Below are positions 1 through 11,576 of a DNA stretch of 64,000 nucleotides, one piece after another. Below the pieces are notes generated by a model. It worked only from the letters and a program-made list of their open reading frames with translations. It searched no databases and was not told the origin of the DNA. Source of the DNA: Cyrtodaria siliqua (taxonomy: Eukaryota > Mollusca > Bivalvia > Adapedonta > Hiatellidae); NCBI GenBank assembly GCA_037043455.1, contig JAWPHD010002618.1:62001-126000 (forward strand). Reading direction: 5' to 3'. The position numbers and the translations under genes are program-made. The number at the start of each line of letters is the position of its first letter. Within the stretch, counting starts at the first letter, position 1.

Positions 1-960
1 AAACTTGGCCGAGGTCGTAATATCATTTAAAGCTGGGATAAGTTTGGAAACCAGCCATAGCACAATATCTTCCAGGCTTTCGTGCTGATAAAACACACAT
101 GATCACTACCGACTGAAGATGGACAAACTGTATCAAACTTGAACAACATATTTTACAAGAGTTATTTCCTAAACCCATGAGTTTCTATAAAAAATAAGCT
201 TGTGTGCTAACCCTTTATAGACTCGTGTACTGATTTAAAATTAAACTTCACACATTTCGTCACTACTTACTAAGAATGTGCATTCTAAAACCAGATTTTC
301 ACAGTATTTCACATATATGCCTGTTTGACTTTTTTCCTATTCACTAAGGACATCAGGGATTCTAAAAATTTACATAACTTTTACATAAAAAAATACCTTG
401 TATGTCTAACTCGTGTCTAGTTTCCATGGTTCGTTGTCAAATTTTACAGGTTCACTATGATGCCAAGATGTACATAATGTGTCTTAATTGAAAGACTTAC
501 TGCCCGTTTTTATATGCTTCATTTGTAATACGGTTTTATAGGCTCGTTTGTAATACCGGGCATATTGGGTCATCCATATTCCACTAAACAGTTATGATTC
601 CATGCCATATCTTTGAAACCAAAACATCTACACTCATAAAATGTTATAGGAACATTGCCCTTGGTGAGAGAATAAACTCAATTGTTTATAGGGTCTGTAA
701 GTCAAAGGTCAAGGTTGGCATGTCCTTATATAGAAATGTACATTTACGTGATAAATTCAAACCATTAAAATCAATTCTCTTTGAAACTTCATAGGTGGTT
801 AAGTCCTTTGGTGAGAGGAGGAACTCTTTTTTTGGGGGGGTATGTCAAAGGTCAAGGTCATTGATTTGGCATCTAGGAAATTGCTTTCCACGCCAAAAAA
901 CTTAGCAAACATGCCTATAATGCACCGTTAGGCAAAAAAAAACATAACTAAATTTGTACA
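1..960. other. Non-coding tract with fragments of dispersed repeats
   Basis: No coding exon is recognised. The first ~60 bases are a fragment of a repeat that recurs many times in the window (motifs AAACTTGGCC, GATAAGTTTGGAAACCAGCC). From about 590 to 900 there are two diverged copies of a ~150-bp module sharing CCYTTGGTGAGAG and GTCAAAGGTCAAGGT. Short open frames here have no coding signature. The upstream exons of the gene whose visible part begins at 1876 are not evident here and probably lie outside the window. Confidence 0.5.
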
Positions 961-1850
961 ATTTTTAGCTCTACTGATCAAAGATTAGCAGAGCTTATGC
1001 CGTGGTGCGGTGTCCATCGTCCATCCGTCCGTCCATCCATAAACCTTTTTTGTAGCAATTACTTCTGGATTTTCATGAAACTTTACAGGAATGTTGCCCA
1101 AGATGTCTAGTTGATCCTTGCAAAAATTCACGTTGATGTGAAATCCAAGATGTCTTGTCCTCTGAAACTACAATGATTTTCATGAAACCTAACAGAGATG
1201 TTGCTCTTGATGCCTAGTTGATTCTAGCAAAATTTCCGGTCGGCCATAAATTCAAGATGGCTGCCATGGCTATAAAAAAAAATTGTAGCAATACTTCTTG
1301 AAAACTATAAACGATATTGATGTGGGACTTTTTCTAAAATGATAAACATGACATGATGTTGGTCCTTGTTGAGAATCATTTTAGTTCGATGTTAAACATG
1401 GCTGCCAGTGGCCATATTTGTCTACAAGAGTTATACTGTAAAAACTTGTAGCGACTACTCCTCTGAAACTACTTGAAGGATTTTCATGAAACCTAACAGA
1501 GATGTTGCTCTTGATGCCTAGTTGATCCTAGCGAAATTTCTGGTCGGCTAGAAATTCAAGATGGCCGCCATGGCTAAAAAAAAAATTGTAGCGATACTTC
1601 TTGAAAACTATAAACGATATTGATACGGGACTTTTTCTAAAATGATAAGCATGACATGATGTTGGTCTTTTTTGAGAATCATTTTGATTCGATGTTAAAC
1701 ATGGCTGCCAGTGGCCATCTTTGTTAAGATAGAATTATATAGTAAAATCTTCTATCGACTAGCGACTACTCGTCAGAAACTACTTGACAGATTGTCATGA
1801 AACTTCACAGGAATACTGATTTAGCTATCAAAACCTATCAGTAGAGCTTC
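961..1850 (+). repeat. Dispersed repeat with internal ~290-bp duplication
   Basis: Opens with the hairpin-type start TTTAGCTCTACTGATCAAAG...AGCAGAGCTTATG followed by CCGTCCGTCC, a module seen again near 4786, 11577 and 60545. Inside are two similar copies (about 1180-1440 and 1490-1740) sharing CTTGAAAACTATAAACGATA and GACATGATGTTGGTC. It runs up to the first visible exon of the upstream gene, so it probably lies within an intron of that gene. Non-coding. Confidence 0.6.
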
Positions 1851-1875
1851 AAGGTCATTGACTTCTTGTTTGTAG

Positions 1876-1947
1876 GATGAAACATATGTGATGTACATAA
1901 AGATGAAAGAAGAAACAGACTTTGAAACTTGGAAAGGTTTAGCAAAG
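1876..1947 (+). CDS. Visible exon 1 of the unrecognised small-protein gene
   Basis: Acceptor CTTGTTTGTAG before 1876 and donor AAG/GTAAGT after 1947. Twenty-four in-frame codons, phase 0 at both ends, ending FETWKGLAK. An ATG occurs inside the exon (MKEETDF), but the frame is open from the acceptor, so it is more likely an internal exon than a first exon. Confidence 0.55.
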
Positions 1948-4900
1948 GTAAGTTATTCAAAACAGTAGATGTAGATACCATCTAGCAGTCTGTAACGATG
2001 CTGAGGTGCATGTCACTGGATCCCTATAGAAAGGGATTTGCCTCCGTTAAACTTCAGGGCTGGCTACGGGCCTGTCTAGTATAACATTTATCATTATAAA
2101 AATCGGTTAATGTTTGGTCAAAAAATATTTTATTTATGTAAACACAAAAGGCAGTTACATTCAGAAAACAAATGGCATTCTAGACTTTGTTTTATATTGT
2201 CAGATATGTTTCCAACAAAATGTAGTTTACATTTGATTATGAAACAAGCTATACCGCTTATGCAAAACACTCTATGGCATGGATGACAGCTTGCATGGTC
2301 TTGATGGGGGAGAAAACCGGAGAACTCGGGGAAACCCACATCCGAACCCGCGATCGCTGTACCCTCTCACAGCATCCAGCAAGGAATTGAATCCTGGTTG
2401 TATTGGTAAATGCTACCCTGAGAGCCTGACACCCTTTCCAGTGAACATGTTGTTGCAACCACTTTAAACAATGAAAAGCGGGAATATAAATACTGTCTTG
2501 GTAGTCTGTCCATTTGTACATCTGACATTACATGGAATTGTATCTTCTAGTTAGCCTTGTAGCTATTGTCACCACTCTGATGTTATGGTTAAAATACACT
2601 AGACGACAAAAACTCGTATGAAACCTCATTAGTATGTTTTTTAAGAGATTCATCAAATAAAATTGAAAACAAATAATCAATTTGATCGAATTACATTCAG
2701 TCACAGCTTGGTTCTACCCAGGTGCCCATCTGTGCACGACAGTTGCCCGGAGAGGCATCTGGGGACTTCCTCCAACAATGGAAGCTGGACAGTCACCATA
2801 TGACCTTAGCTGTTGGTGCAACTATAAAATCCAATTCATTCTATAAATTCTGGACTGCCATGGATCCAAATTGTGATGGCCAACAAAATATGCAATAAAA
2901 GCAGATCAAGGTTTACGTAGAAATTACTGTATATCTATATTAATTTTAATGTTCTCAACCAAATTTTGATTTGAGATTCCTTAAAGTATTAGTAAGGTGG
3001 ATGCTGAAGTAATTTAGATTCAAATGAATTATGGGCTGCCTGGGCACCAATAGAGCCCAACATACCATAGCCAATGAAATATGTAATAATCTTGGTCAAG
3101 GTAAACCATCGTCCATTCGTTGTTCATTACCTTGAGAACACTCCAGAACCTCCATTTTTACTTTGATATTTATCAGATTTTTTCATCATCTTTATATGAA
3201 TGAAAGTTCTGACAAGTTTGAGAACCATTGTACCAATGTACCAATGGTTCTCAAACAAACCTGTCACACTGAATTAAAATCAGGGCTCTAGAAATTGAAT
3301 TGCTGGTTTTACCAGTTCTAGACCAAAATATTGGAAGCTGACCCGATTCACATTTACCTGTCTTAGCCAGATTGTTGATATTTATAAAAGCTCAAACATG
3401 TGAAAACCAGCTAAACTGGGTTGATTTTACCAGAGTTGTGGCCCTTGTTTGAACAAAAAATGCCATATTCTGCATTGTGAACACTCTTACAACTTCATTT
3501 TGTATTTCATCTTTTTTCAAAACTGACCAGATTGCTGATATTAATAAAAGCTTGGACAAGTTTGAAAACCAGTTAGAATCAGGGTTTTATCAGTTCTGGA
3601 CCAAAATGTTGGAAGCTGGGCCAATTTACATCAAAATCATGAACAAATATTGGACCAGATTAAACAATACATAAAGTACAAGCACAAAACTTATTATTCG
3701 AGGTTAATCCTTGGTTACTTGACAAGTCTGTTGTTTATTCCCACTCTTTGGTCTGTTGACCATTCATGTGACTGTTTTTCACAGTGTCAAGTCAATCAAC
3801 TTGTTAGCTCTGCTCCCTATAAAGGCCTTTCAACCAAGCGTAATGTTGGATTTAGTTCAAATTGACAAAGTTGAAATAGTTTAAACACGATGAGCATGTA
3901 TTCAGTTATTGCGTTTAATTATATGAAAGGATGATGCCATATAAATAATTAAACAGTGTTGTTTTAGCACCTGTATGTTTGTGCGTTTTATAAACAAATA
4001 AAGAAAATATCACTTGTCTTCTTTGTTTCGTTTAGGACAATAAAATAATTGGATTGAATTGAATCATGTCGAGTTACGGTTGCAACATAACTTAACCATT
4101 CGAAATATTGATAATCTGCAGCTCAATGCATGATTAAAAAACAATGAAAAGAAATGTTCAGCTTCTGTCTTAGCAATAGTTTACCGGTTAAATCAAAAGA
4201 GAAATTAATGAAAGTAGTTTGGTTTTTTAGATAAAATATTCTAATCTAATTTATACGCGATATGAATTGAATTCTTGTTTGTTTTCTTCGAAGCGTTTTA
4301 ACATTTTAACATCTTCCTGTGATGTCTCCAGGTCATGTGTGTGTGTTGTTGGTGTGTGTGGGGAGTAGGGGGTGGGTGGAGGCAGGGTGGGTGGGTGGTG
4401 GCTCTCGGTTCAAGATTGGGGAGGTTATAAATCTACATCGGGCCGATCGGCAGTTTGAAATTTCTCTGGCCCCGGTCACGTGTAAAAAAAATTGGACATC
4501 ATCAAACTGTTAAATTGGAGGTATTTGAGAGTATTTTCATGGGGTATTTGAGATGGTGCTCCATCAATTTCGTTATTTTTTATTTTGTCTTTAATCTATT
4601 TTCAGTGTTATAAACTCTGGGATTTAGATGTGAGAGGTTTTCATAAGGTAAGAAGTTTACTAATAGTAACATACTTTTATAATGCTATAAGTGTTAAGAT
4701 ATATACCTATATGTGCAAGTTTGTATAACACTTTTGTATTACACTGTATGTTTTGTATGTATATTTCAAGAAATAACGTAATTAGCTCTACTGGCCAATC
4801 CAGCTGTGGTCTGTTGTCAGTCGTCTGTCAATCTGTCATCTGTTAACTTTTTTTGATGTCAGTACTCTAGCACCTAAATGTTGCATCAAATCTTAACCAA

Positions 4901-7900
4901 ACTTTGCCAGAGTCTTAATATTGATAAAAGCCTCAAGGCAAGTTTGAAAACCACCACTGTCAGATAAGAAAATTAGAGTCGTGGCCTTGATTTAATGAAA
5001 AAATGCTGTATTTTGCCTTGTCAACACTCCAGCACCTTCATTTTGCATCCGACCGTTACCAAATTGGCCGGAGTCTTAATGTTGATGAAAGCTTGGACAA
5101 TTTCAAAAAACACCAATATCAGATAATAAACATCGGAGTACCAGCCCTTGATTTAAAGAAAATGCCATATATTACCTCGTCAACACTAGCACCTTCATCA
5201 TGCACCAGATCTTTTAACTAAACTTGACCAGAATCTTAATGATGATGAAAACTCAGATACTAAACACTAAAGTTATAGCCCCAATATTTAATGAAAGAAT
5301 GTATAATTTGCCTTGTCAAGACTCTAGTACCTTCATTTTGCACCACCCTTACCAGAAAATAAAACAAAGAGTTACGGCCATTAAAAAATGCTATATTTTG
5401 ATTTGTAAATCTGTAGCTACTTTATTTTATCACCTGATCTTTATCAAACTTGTTTTAAAATGTTAATATCAATAAAAGCTTGGCCCTACATCCCCCTCGC
5501 TCCCACCCCACTCCTTTTTTAAATATTCTACAGCAGAGTTATTGTCCTTGAATTATTTAAGATATGAAACTCCTCGATATCGTAGTGTAATCATGCACTA
5601 CACATTGTATAAAGGTCCTTCGTTTTCAAGTGGTCTCACTACACATTGTGTGGCAAACTGACATTATTATGGCGATGCCAAAAATTGGTGGGGGCTATAC
5701 TGTTTTGGACTTTGCATATGTTGTTACAGAACCTCAGAATTTGTTGTTACAGAACCTCAGAATGGATTGTTATTGTATATGCTGTTACAGAACCTCTGAA
5801 TTGATTGTTATTGTTTGTGTTGTTACAGAACCTCAGAATGGATTGTTATTGTATATTCTGTTACAGAACCTCTGAATTGATTGTTATTGTTTGTGTTGTT
5901 ACAGAACCTCAGAATGGATTGTTATTGTATATGCTGTTACAGAACCTCAGAATGGATTGTTATTGTATATGCTGTTACAGAACCTCTGAATTGATTGTTA
6001 TTGTATATGTTGTTACAGAACCTCCGAATGGATTGTTATTTTATATGCTGTTACAGAACCTCTGAATTGATTGTTATTGTTTGTGTTGTTACAGAACCTC
6101 AGAATTTATTGTTATTGTATATGCTGTTACAGAACCTCTGAATTGATTGTATATGCTGTTACAGAACCTCTGAATTGATTGTTATTGTATATGCTGTTAC
6201 AGAACCTCTGAATTGATTGTATATGCTGTTACAGAACCTCCGAATTGATTGTTATTGTATATGCTGTTACAGAACCTCAGAGTTGATTGTTATTGTATAT
6301 GCTGTTACAGAACCTCTGAATTGATTGTTATTGTATGTGTTGTTACAGAACCTCAGAATGGATTGTTATTGTATATGCTGTTACAGAACCTCTGAATTGA
6401 TTGTTATTGTTACAGAACCTCAGAATGGATTGTTATTGTAAATGCTGTTACAAAACCTCTGAATTGATTGTTATTGTTTGTGTTGTTACAGAACCTCAGA
6501 ATGGATTGTTATTGTATATGCTGTTACAGAACCTCAGAATGGATTGTTATTGTATATGCTGTTACAGAACCTCTGAATTGATTGTTATTGTATATGTTGT
6601 TAAAGAACCTCCGAATGGATTGTTATTGTATATGCTGTTACAGAATCTCTGAATTGAACGTTATTGTTTGTGTTGTTACAGAACCTCAGAATTGATTGTT
6701 ATTGTATATGCTGTTACAGAACCTCTGAATTGATTGTATATGCTGTTACAGAACCTCAGAATTGATTGTTATTGTATATGCTGTTACAGAACCTCTGAAT
6801 AGATTGTTATTGTATATGCTGTTACAGAACCTCTGAATTGATTGTATATGCTGTTACAGAACCTCTGAATTGATTGTTATTGTATATGCTGTTACAGAAC
6901 CTCTGAATTGATTGTATATGCTGTTACAGAACCTCAGAGTTGATTGTTGTTGTACATGCTGTTACAGAACCTCAGAGTTGATTGTTATTGTTACAGAACT
7001 CAGAATGGATTGTTATTGTATATGCTGTTACAGAACCTCTGAATTGATTGTTATTGTATGTGTTGTTACAGAACCTCAGAATGGATTGTTATTGTTACAG
7101 AACCTCAGAATGGATTGTTATTGTATATGCTGTTACAGAACCTCTGAATTGATTGTTATTGTATGTGTTGTTACAGAACCTCAGAATGGATTGTTATTGT
7201 TACAGAACCTCAGAATGGATTGTTATTGTATATGCTGTTACAGAACCTCTGAATTGATTGTTATTGTATGTGTTGTTACAGAACCTCAGAACTGATTGTT
7301 ATTGTTGCAGAACCTCAGAATGGATTGTTATTGTATATGCTGTTACAGAACCTCTGAATTGATTGTTATTGTATGTGTTGTTACAGAACCTCAGAATGGA
7401 TTGTTATTGTATATGCTGTTACAGAACCTCTGAATTGATTGTTATTGTTTGTGTTGTTACAGAACCTCAGAATTGATTGTTGTTGTATATGCTGTTACAG
7501 AACCAATGAATTGATTGTTATTGTTTGTGTTGTTACAGAACCTCAGAATGGATTGTTATTGTATATGCTGTTACAGAACCTCCGAATTGATTGTTATTGT
7601 ATATGTTGTTACAGAACCTCAGAGTTGATTCTTATTGTATATGCTGTTACAGAACCTCAGAACTGATTGTTATTGTATGTTGTTAGAGAACCTCAGAATT
7701 GATTGTTATTGTATATGCTGTTACAGAACCTCTGAATTGATTGTATATGCTGTTACAGAACCTCTGAATTGATTGTTATTGTATATGCTGTTACAGAACC
7801 TCAGAATTGATTGTTATTGTATATGCTGTTACATAACCTCAGAATTGATCATTATTGTATGTTGTTAGAGAACCTCAGAATTGATTGTTATTGTATATGC

Positions 7901-10692
7901 TGTTACAGAACCTCAGAATTGATTGTTGTTGTATATGTTGTTATAAAACCCCAAAATATTGATTATTATTATATGTGTTTTACAGAGCATGTGGAGACAG
8001 TTTCACCAAGATAAACATTTAGTCATAGTTGGCGTTCCTGCCTCTCCATACTCGTAAGTACTCCACCACTTTACATTGATACTGTAGCTTTGAAATTTTA
8101 GATCTATCTGCTTTTCTACGTGGTTTTATACCATTCGTTTGTAATCAACGTGCATGTATATATCTGGACGTTAAATAGCAGTAATATTAACGGCTAGCCA
8201 TTTTAGAGATCAAAATGGATTTTTTTATAATGGCAATATGCCTACATGATCATGAAACTGATTGGTCGTTTCACATTAACCTTGCACATGCTACACATGT
8301 TTCTCTGGCTTAACAGATTTTTGAATCAAGATCTCTATGTGCCGTCATACTCGATTTCCATGACTAAACTTTTTTTACATCAATATATATTTCTAGCAAC
8401 ACTGTAGTGTTCATTTATTTGTGTAACCACCCCCACTCCCTTACATTTATTTGTGTAACCACCGCCACTCCCTTACATTTATTTGTGTAACCACCCCCAC
8501 TCCCTTACATTTATTTGTGTAACCACCCCCACTCCCTTACATTTATTTGTGTAACCAACCCCACTCCATTACATTTAATTGTGTAACCACCCCTCTCCCT
8601 TACATTTATTTGTGTAACCACCCCCACTCCCTTACATTTTGGGAATAGAATTTCTACTGTTTGTACACTGCCAGTCCTGCCACAATTGAAAATCATAAGA
8701 GTTTTCATATGAAGTTCCATATTTAAATCGTAAAAACGGAGCCGCATATAATTTTCATATGGAATTTAAATGATTCTCATATGAAATAATTTTCATCCGA
8801 CTTTCATGTGACTTCCATGTGAATATTCTTTCATATGATTACCATATGTGGCAAGTTAGCTTATGTATAGTTCTGTGTCATAGTTACCTCTCGTTTTATC
8901 ATTCCTTTTGTTTTGACCTCCCTAGAGTAAATCATAAGAGCAGACAATTAGCCAGTCTCATTCTAAATTTCATAACTTCTATAGTGCCAGAAAAATAAGT
9001 CAAAATAAATATGTCCCACCGTCTTTCTATTTGTTTGTTCTTCCGTCCGTCCGTCTTCTATTCGTCTGTTTTTTGAAAATAATGAGGGGAATTTTAATGA
9101 AACTTCACACTAATGTTTATCACAATTGGACAGTGTTTCACGCACAAGACTCGGGCCCTTTCATCAGAGATGGCGGTCAAAGGTCAAATGAACTTCGGGG
9201 GGCATTTGTCACTTACTGGTGACATTTCATCAAGGTGGTGGACAAACCCCAGGGGGCGGGGGTGTATCTTAGATGGAACCCGTTACCTCAGTGGGTATTT
9301 GCTATTGATCTTACCTCCTTAAGTGTATATTTAAGACATACATGTTGCTCATAAACATGGAATCTAGACAAGTATTTTATTAAGTTTGTTTTTCAATTGC
9401 CCCCACAAAAATATAAAAACACGCAAAACATATGCTTGTCTTCGTATAAATCAGCATGAAGTTCAACGCTATTTCCTGAAGAAAAAACACTGGAAGTTTG
9501 TGACACAAGATATTTTTTACATGACTCTTTAAATATCCATAGGCCATAGCTGCTGCAAAATACATTTATAGTAACAATAACCTTGACATCGTGACCTTCA
9601 CTTCGAGTAATCTTATATAATATTATATAAAAGCAATGCCAGGTTGCCTTTTTGACACTATGTTGTCGAGAGTTGTAAGCAACACTCAGTCTCCCTGCGA
9701 TGAACCTTTCTGCCCAATATCTTTCTGAACAAATCATTTATTGCCGAGTTTTGGCCCGAACACAACTTAGACTTTTGCTGCGACCTGACCCTAGGTTGGC
9801 GGGAGTTGTATGTGACACATTGTCGCTATGTGGCAAACAGTTTTGCAGAACATCTTGATTCTATCATTCATTGAAGACTACATTGCACTTATGGCCTGGA
9901 AAAGAGTTGAAAAGAGTTGGATCTTTGACCTTCATGGTGACCTTGACACTAGGTTAAAGGGTATTTTACTTGAAATATTGTCCCCATGTGGTGATCCTTT
10001 CTGCAAAATATATTTTTGATGCAATTATTAATTGCAGAGTTATGGCCCTGAATGAATGTGAGACGGATGGACAGACATACCCACATTTGATACCTTAAGT
10101 GATAATTTTGCTTGAATGCTTCTTTCTTCAGTGGTTAATTTCCTTCATTGCTAAAATTAACCTAAAAAAGGAATAGTTTGTAATCCTCTAGAACCCCACT
10201 TCTCTAGCACTGCAAGAGGAATGAAAACAGGACATGAAGCAAGATTACTGGCTGTCCTAAGAAGATTTACAACGCAACATCGTTAATCCCTTAACGACGG
10301 AGGCGCTCTCGAAAATTAAAGCGACAGGCCATCTTTGCTAACACAAGACTTATATTGAAAAAATCTTGCGATCACCACTTCAGTACTACTGATGGAATAT
10401 TAAACTTAACTTCCATCGATGCCACTGCTAAAATTGTATTACACATAGACAAGTGAACAGGATTATGCCTCCACCAATTGTGTGATCAGTGTATTACTTA
10501 CATGTTCCATGTTTTTTTTCCTGGATTTGCAGTGACCTCCAAAATTGACACCACGTCTATTAAATAGAAGTTAAAATGAATGCATTTTCGATTCTTTAAC
10601 TCCAGTTGTGTTTATTTTTCAGTGAATTTAAACCAAAGGAAGTCACACCAATATTTATACCAGAGAAAAAAGAAGAACCAAAGCAAAGATGA
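1876..10692 (+). CDS. Unrecognised small-protein gene, last four coding exons (5' end outside window)
   Basis: Four short open segments with good splice signals join in phase: 1876-1947 (24 codons), 4606-4647 (14 codons), 7986-8053 (22 codons plus 2 nt) and 10623-10692 (1 nt plus 22 codons plus TGA). The joined frame gives 83 residues with no internal stop. It begins DETYVMYIKM, has an aromatic and basic middle (CYKLWDLDVRGFHK, then SMWRQFHQDK), a hydrophobic stretch HLVIVGVPASPYS, and a charged lysine/glutamate-rich tail ending EEPKQR. No transmembrane helix or known catalytic motif is visible. The first exon starts in phase 0 after TTGTTTGTAG, so at least one upstream exon probably exists before the window. 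I do not recognise the family; the call rests on splice signals and frame continuity alone. The second visible intron is largely a 38-bp repeat array. RNA evidence would settle the model. Confidence 0.6.
2273..2470 (-). repeat. SINE-like fragment with conserved core motif
   Basis: Read on the minus strand, a box-B-like GCGGGTTCGG is followed by GGTTTCCCCGAGTTCTCCGG, a core of the kind found in many animal SINEs. No clear box A, tail or target duplication is seen, so the boundaries are approximate. It lies in the first visible intron of the upstream gene. Confidence 0.35.
2697..2850 (+). mobile_element. 5'-truncated tRNA-type SINE (body and tail only)
   Basis: About 150 bases match, with scattered changes, the body and tail of the full SINE at 61128-61396: GGTTCTACCCAGGTGCCC, then GAAGCTGGAMAGTC, CATATGACCTTAGCTGTTGG and ATAAAATCCAATTCA. 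The tRNA-like head is missing. Diverged copy, no clear target-site duplication. Confidence 0.75.
3160..3680 (+). repeat. Dispersed tandem module (GATATTAATAAAAGCT type)
   Basis: Two diverged copies in tandem share motifs such as CCAGATTGYTGATATT, AAAAGCTTGGACAAG and AGTTTGAAAACCAG. The same module recurs near 4860-5480, 11640-11830, 12460-12720, 25270-25760, 60650-61130 and 61400-61880. Frames through it are open only over short lengths. Non-coding. Confidence 0.55.
3216..3256. repeat. Perfect 15-bp inverted repeat
   Basis: GTTTGAGAACCATTG at 3216-3230 pairs perfectly with CAATGGTTCTCAAAC at 3242-3256 across an 11-base loop. It sits inside the dispersed module. Not at a gene end, so no terminator role is implied. 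Confidence 0.7.
4606..4647 (+). CDS. Visible exon 2 of the unrecognised small-protein gene
   Basis: Acceptor AATCTATTTTCAG before 4606 and donor AAG/GTAAGA after 4647. Fourteen codons reading CYKLWDLDVRGFHK, phase 0 at both ends. The exon is very short (42 nt); it is kept because both splice signals are strong and the frame joins its neighbours. Confidence 0.5.
4786..5500 (+). repeat. Dispersed AGCTCTACTGG repeat with tandem ~140-bp modules
   Basis: Starts with TTAGCTCTACTGGCCAATCC and TCTGTCAATCTGTCATCTG, then about four diverged modules carrying CCAAACTTKGCCAGAGTCTT, AATGATGAAA and TAGCACCTTCATTTTGCA. It fills the first part of the second visible intron. Short open frames here are by-products. 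Confidence 0.6.
5710..7985 (+). repeat. ~38-bp tandem array with 3' splice-site-like motif in each unit
   Basis: About 60 units (about 62 counted by eye) of a ~38-bp repeat; shorter ~29-30 base variants lack part of the TTGTTATTG segment. A typical unit reads CTGAATTGATTGTTATTG, then TATATGCTGTTACAG, then AACCTC. Each has a branch-point-like CTGAAT/CTGAYT, a T-rich tract and TTACAG, which is the layout of a 3' splice site. A few units have lost the AG (CATAAC near 7832, TATAAA near 7943). The array occupies the last ~2.3 kb of the second visible intron and ends in ATATGTGTTTTACAG, the acceptor of the exon at 7986, which looks like the last unit. Open frames of up to 127 codons are artefacts of the repeat. 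Confidence 0.93.
7986..8053 (+). CDS. Visible exon 3 of the unrecognised small-protein gene
   Basis: Acceptor ATATGTGTTTTACAG before 7986 and donor ATACTC/GTAAGT after 8053. Twenty-two codons plus two bases (SMWRQFHQDK, HLVIVGVPASPY, then split serine). Starting at AGC keeps phase 0 with the preceding exon. The acceptor looks like the final unit of the upstream 38-bp array. Confidence 0.6.
8411..8638 (+). repeat. Minisatellite, ~32-bp unit, about 7 copies
   Basis: Near-identical tandem units containing ACATTTATTTGTGTAACCAC and CCCCACTCCCTT. It lies in the last visible intron. The minus-strand open frame through it is a by-product. Confidence 0.9.
8688..8856. repeat. Cluster of TTCATATGAA-type palindromic motifs
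   Basis: At least six variants of TTTCATATGA or TTCATATGGA occur within about 170 bases, with related TTCATGTGAC and CCATATGTGG. AT-rich and non-coding. Function unknown; it could be the interior of a decayed palindromic element. Confidence 0.55.
9005..9330 (+). repeat. Dispersed repeat (CCGTCCGTCCG start)
   Basis: Begins TTCCGTCCGTCCGTCTTC and contains GAAACTTCACACTAATG, GGCGGTCAAAGGTCAAATGA and a G/C-rich CCCCAGGGGGCGGGGGTG. Layout and motifs match the other CCGTCC-headed repeats of the window. No coding signature. Confidence 0.45.
9575..10085 (+). repeat. Diverged ~180-bp tandem repeat, about 3 copies
   Basis: Three copies share GTGACCTTSACWYTAGGTT or similar, GAGTTGTAWGYRACAC and TTTTGCAGAACAT/TTCTGCAAAATAT, ending with TTGCAGAGTTATGGCCCTGA. 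It lies in the last visible intron of the upstream gene. Two overlapping open frames here are not supported as coding. Confidence 0.5.
10623..10692 (+). CDS. Terminal coding exon of the unrecognised small-protein gene
   Basis: Acceptor TTTATTTTTCAG before 10623. The first base completes the split serine codon; the frame then reads EFKPKEVTPIFIPEKK and ends EEPKQR with TGA at 10690-10692. The tail is strongly charged. The following ~300 bases are AT-rich and fit a 3' UTR. Confidence 0.6.
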
Positions 10693-10990
10693 TAAATCTC
10701 AACATTATAGTCAATTAGCATTTGTAAACTAACATGATTTATTTCATATATTTAAGCAGAGGCACCTTTATTATATATAGAATTTTGTTTCATTTAACAT
10801 TTGTAAATTAACATAACAATTTGCTTCATATACTGAACAAAATAAGTTTAGCATGACTTTTTAGGGATATTGATTAAACATATGAACTTTGATATAATTG
10901 TTTGAAACTTTTAGAAACGCTAGGTAAGGATGTGATTTTCCAAAAAAAAAAAAAAAAATCTAAATGAAGTATCAGAATTACCTCCCATGT

Positions 10991-10996
10991 AATAAA
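10991..10996 (+). promoter_or_regulatory. Possible polyadenylation signal of the upstream gene
   Basis: AATAAA lies about 300 bases after the stop codon in AT-rich DNA. Other AATAAA copies occur nearby, so the site used is uncertain. Confidence 0.3.
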
Positions 10997-11576
10997 AAAA
11001 TATATTTTATTATACAAAAGTACAATGTATTGCTTTGAACATAGTTAATGTTTGGCGTTGAGAAGAATTACCTATTCTGCCATTTTTTGAAAACCCGCAG
11101 GCGCTAAAATGTGTCAGCAAAACATTGTTAACACTGTCTCAAACAAAAACGTTCAAAATTTCGTAATTTTAAAATTACCTCCATTTTCATTAAAATGAGA
11201 ACGAATAAAAATATGTTCCCAACATATTTGCTCTTTTTTTAATCAATGGCTTTTATAGCATGACTATTGCTCATATCTGTGTCACTTTATCATTGAGGTA
11301 GAACATATATGGCTTCGTGTCTTGTCTATGGTATTGACATGCATTTCATGCGCTTAATTTATTTTGTTCAGTATATTTTAAAAAGGCACCTAAGTATATA
11401 GAATTTTATTTTAAAACACTAACTATGCAACTGGAGGCGGAATCATCACTCAGTATTTTATGCGCAATGTTTAATCCGAATTGTAATTACTGGGTAACGG
11501 AAATCGGCAAGGCTGTTCCGACTGAGACTGAAGCATCATATATAGGCAGCTATAGTAATAAATGTATACAATGTGG

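Noticed and set aside
5630..8014. Several open frames of 67-127 codons with repeating LLQNLRMDCYCICCYRTSEL-type sequence
   Set aside because: They are the 38-bp repeat read in three frames; unit length variants break the frame and there is no start or splice context.
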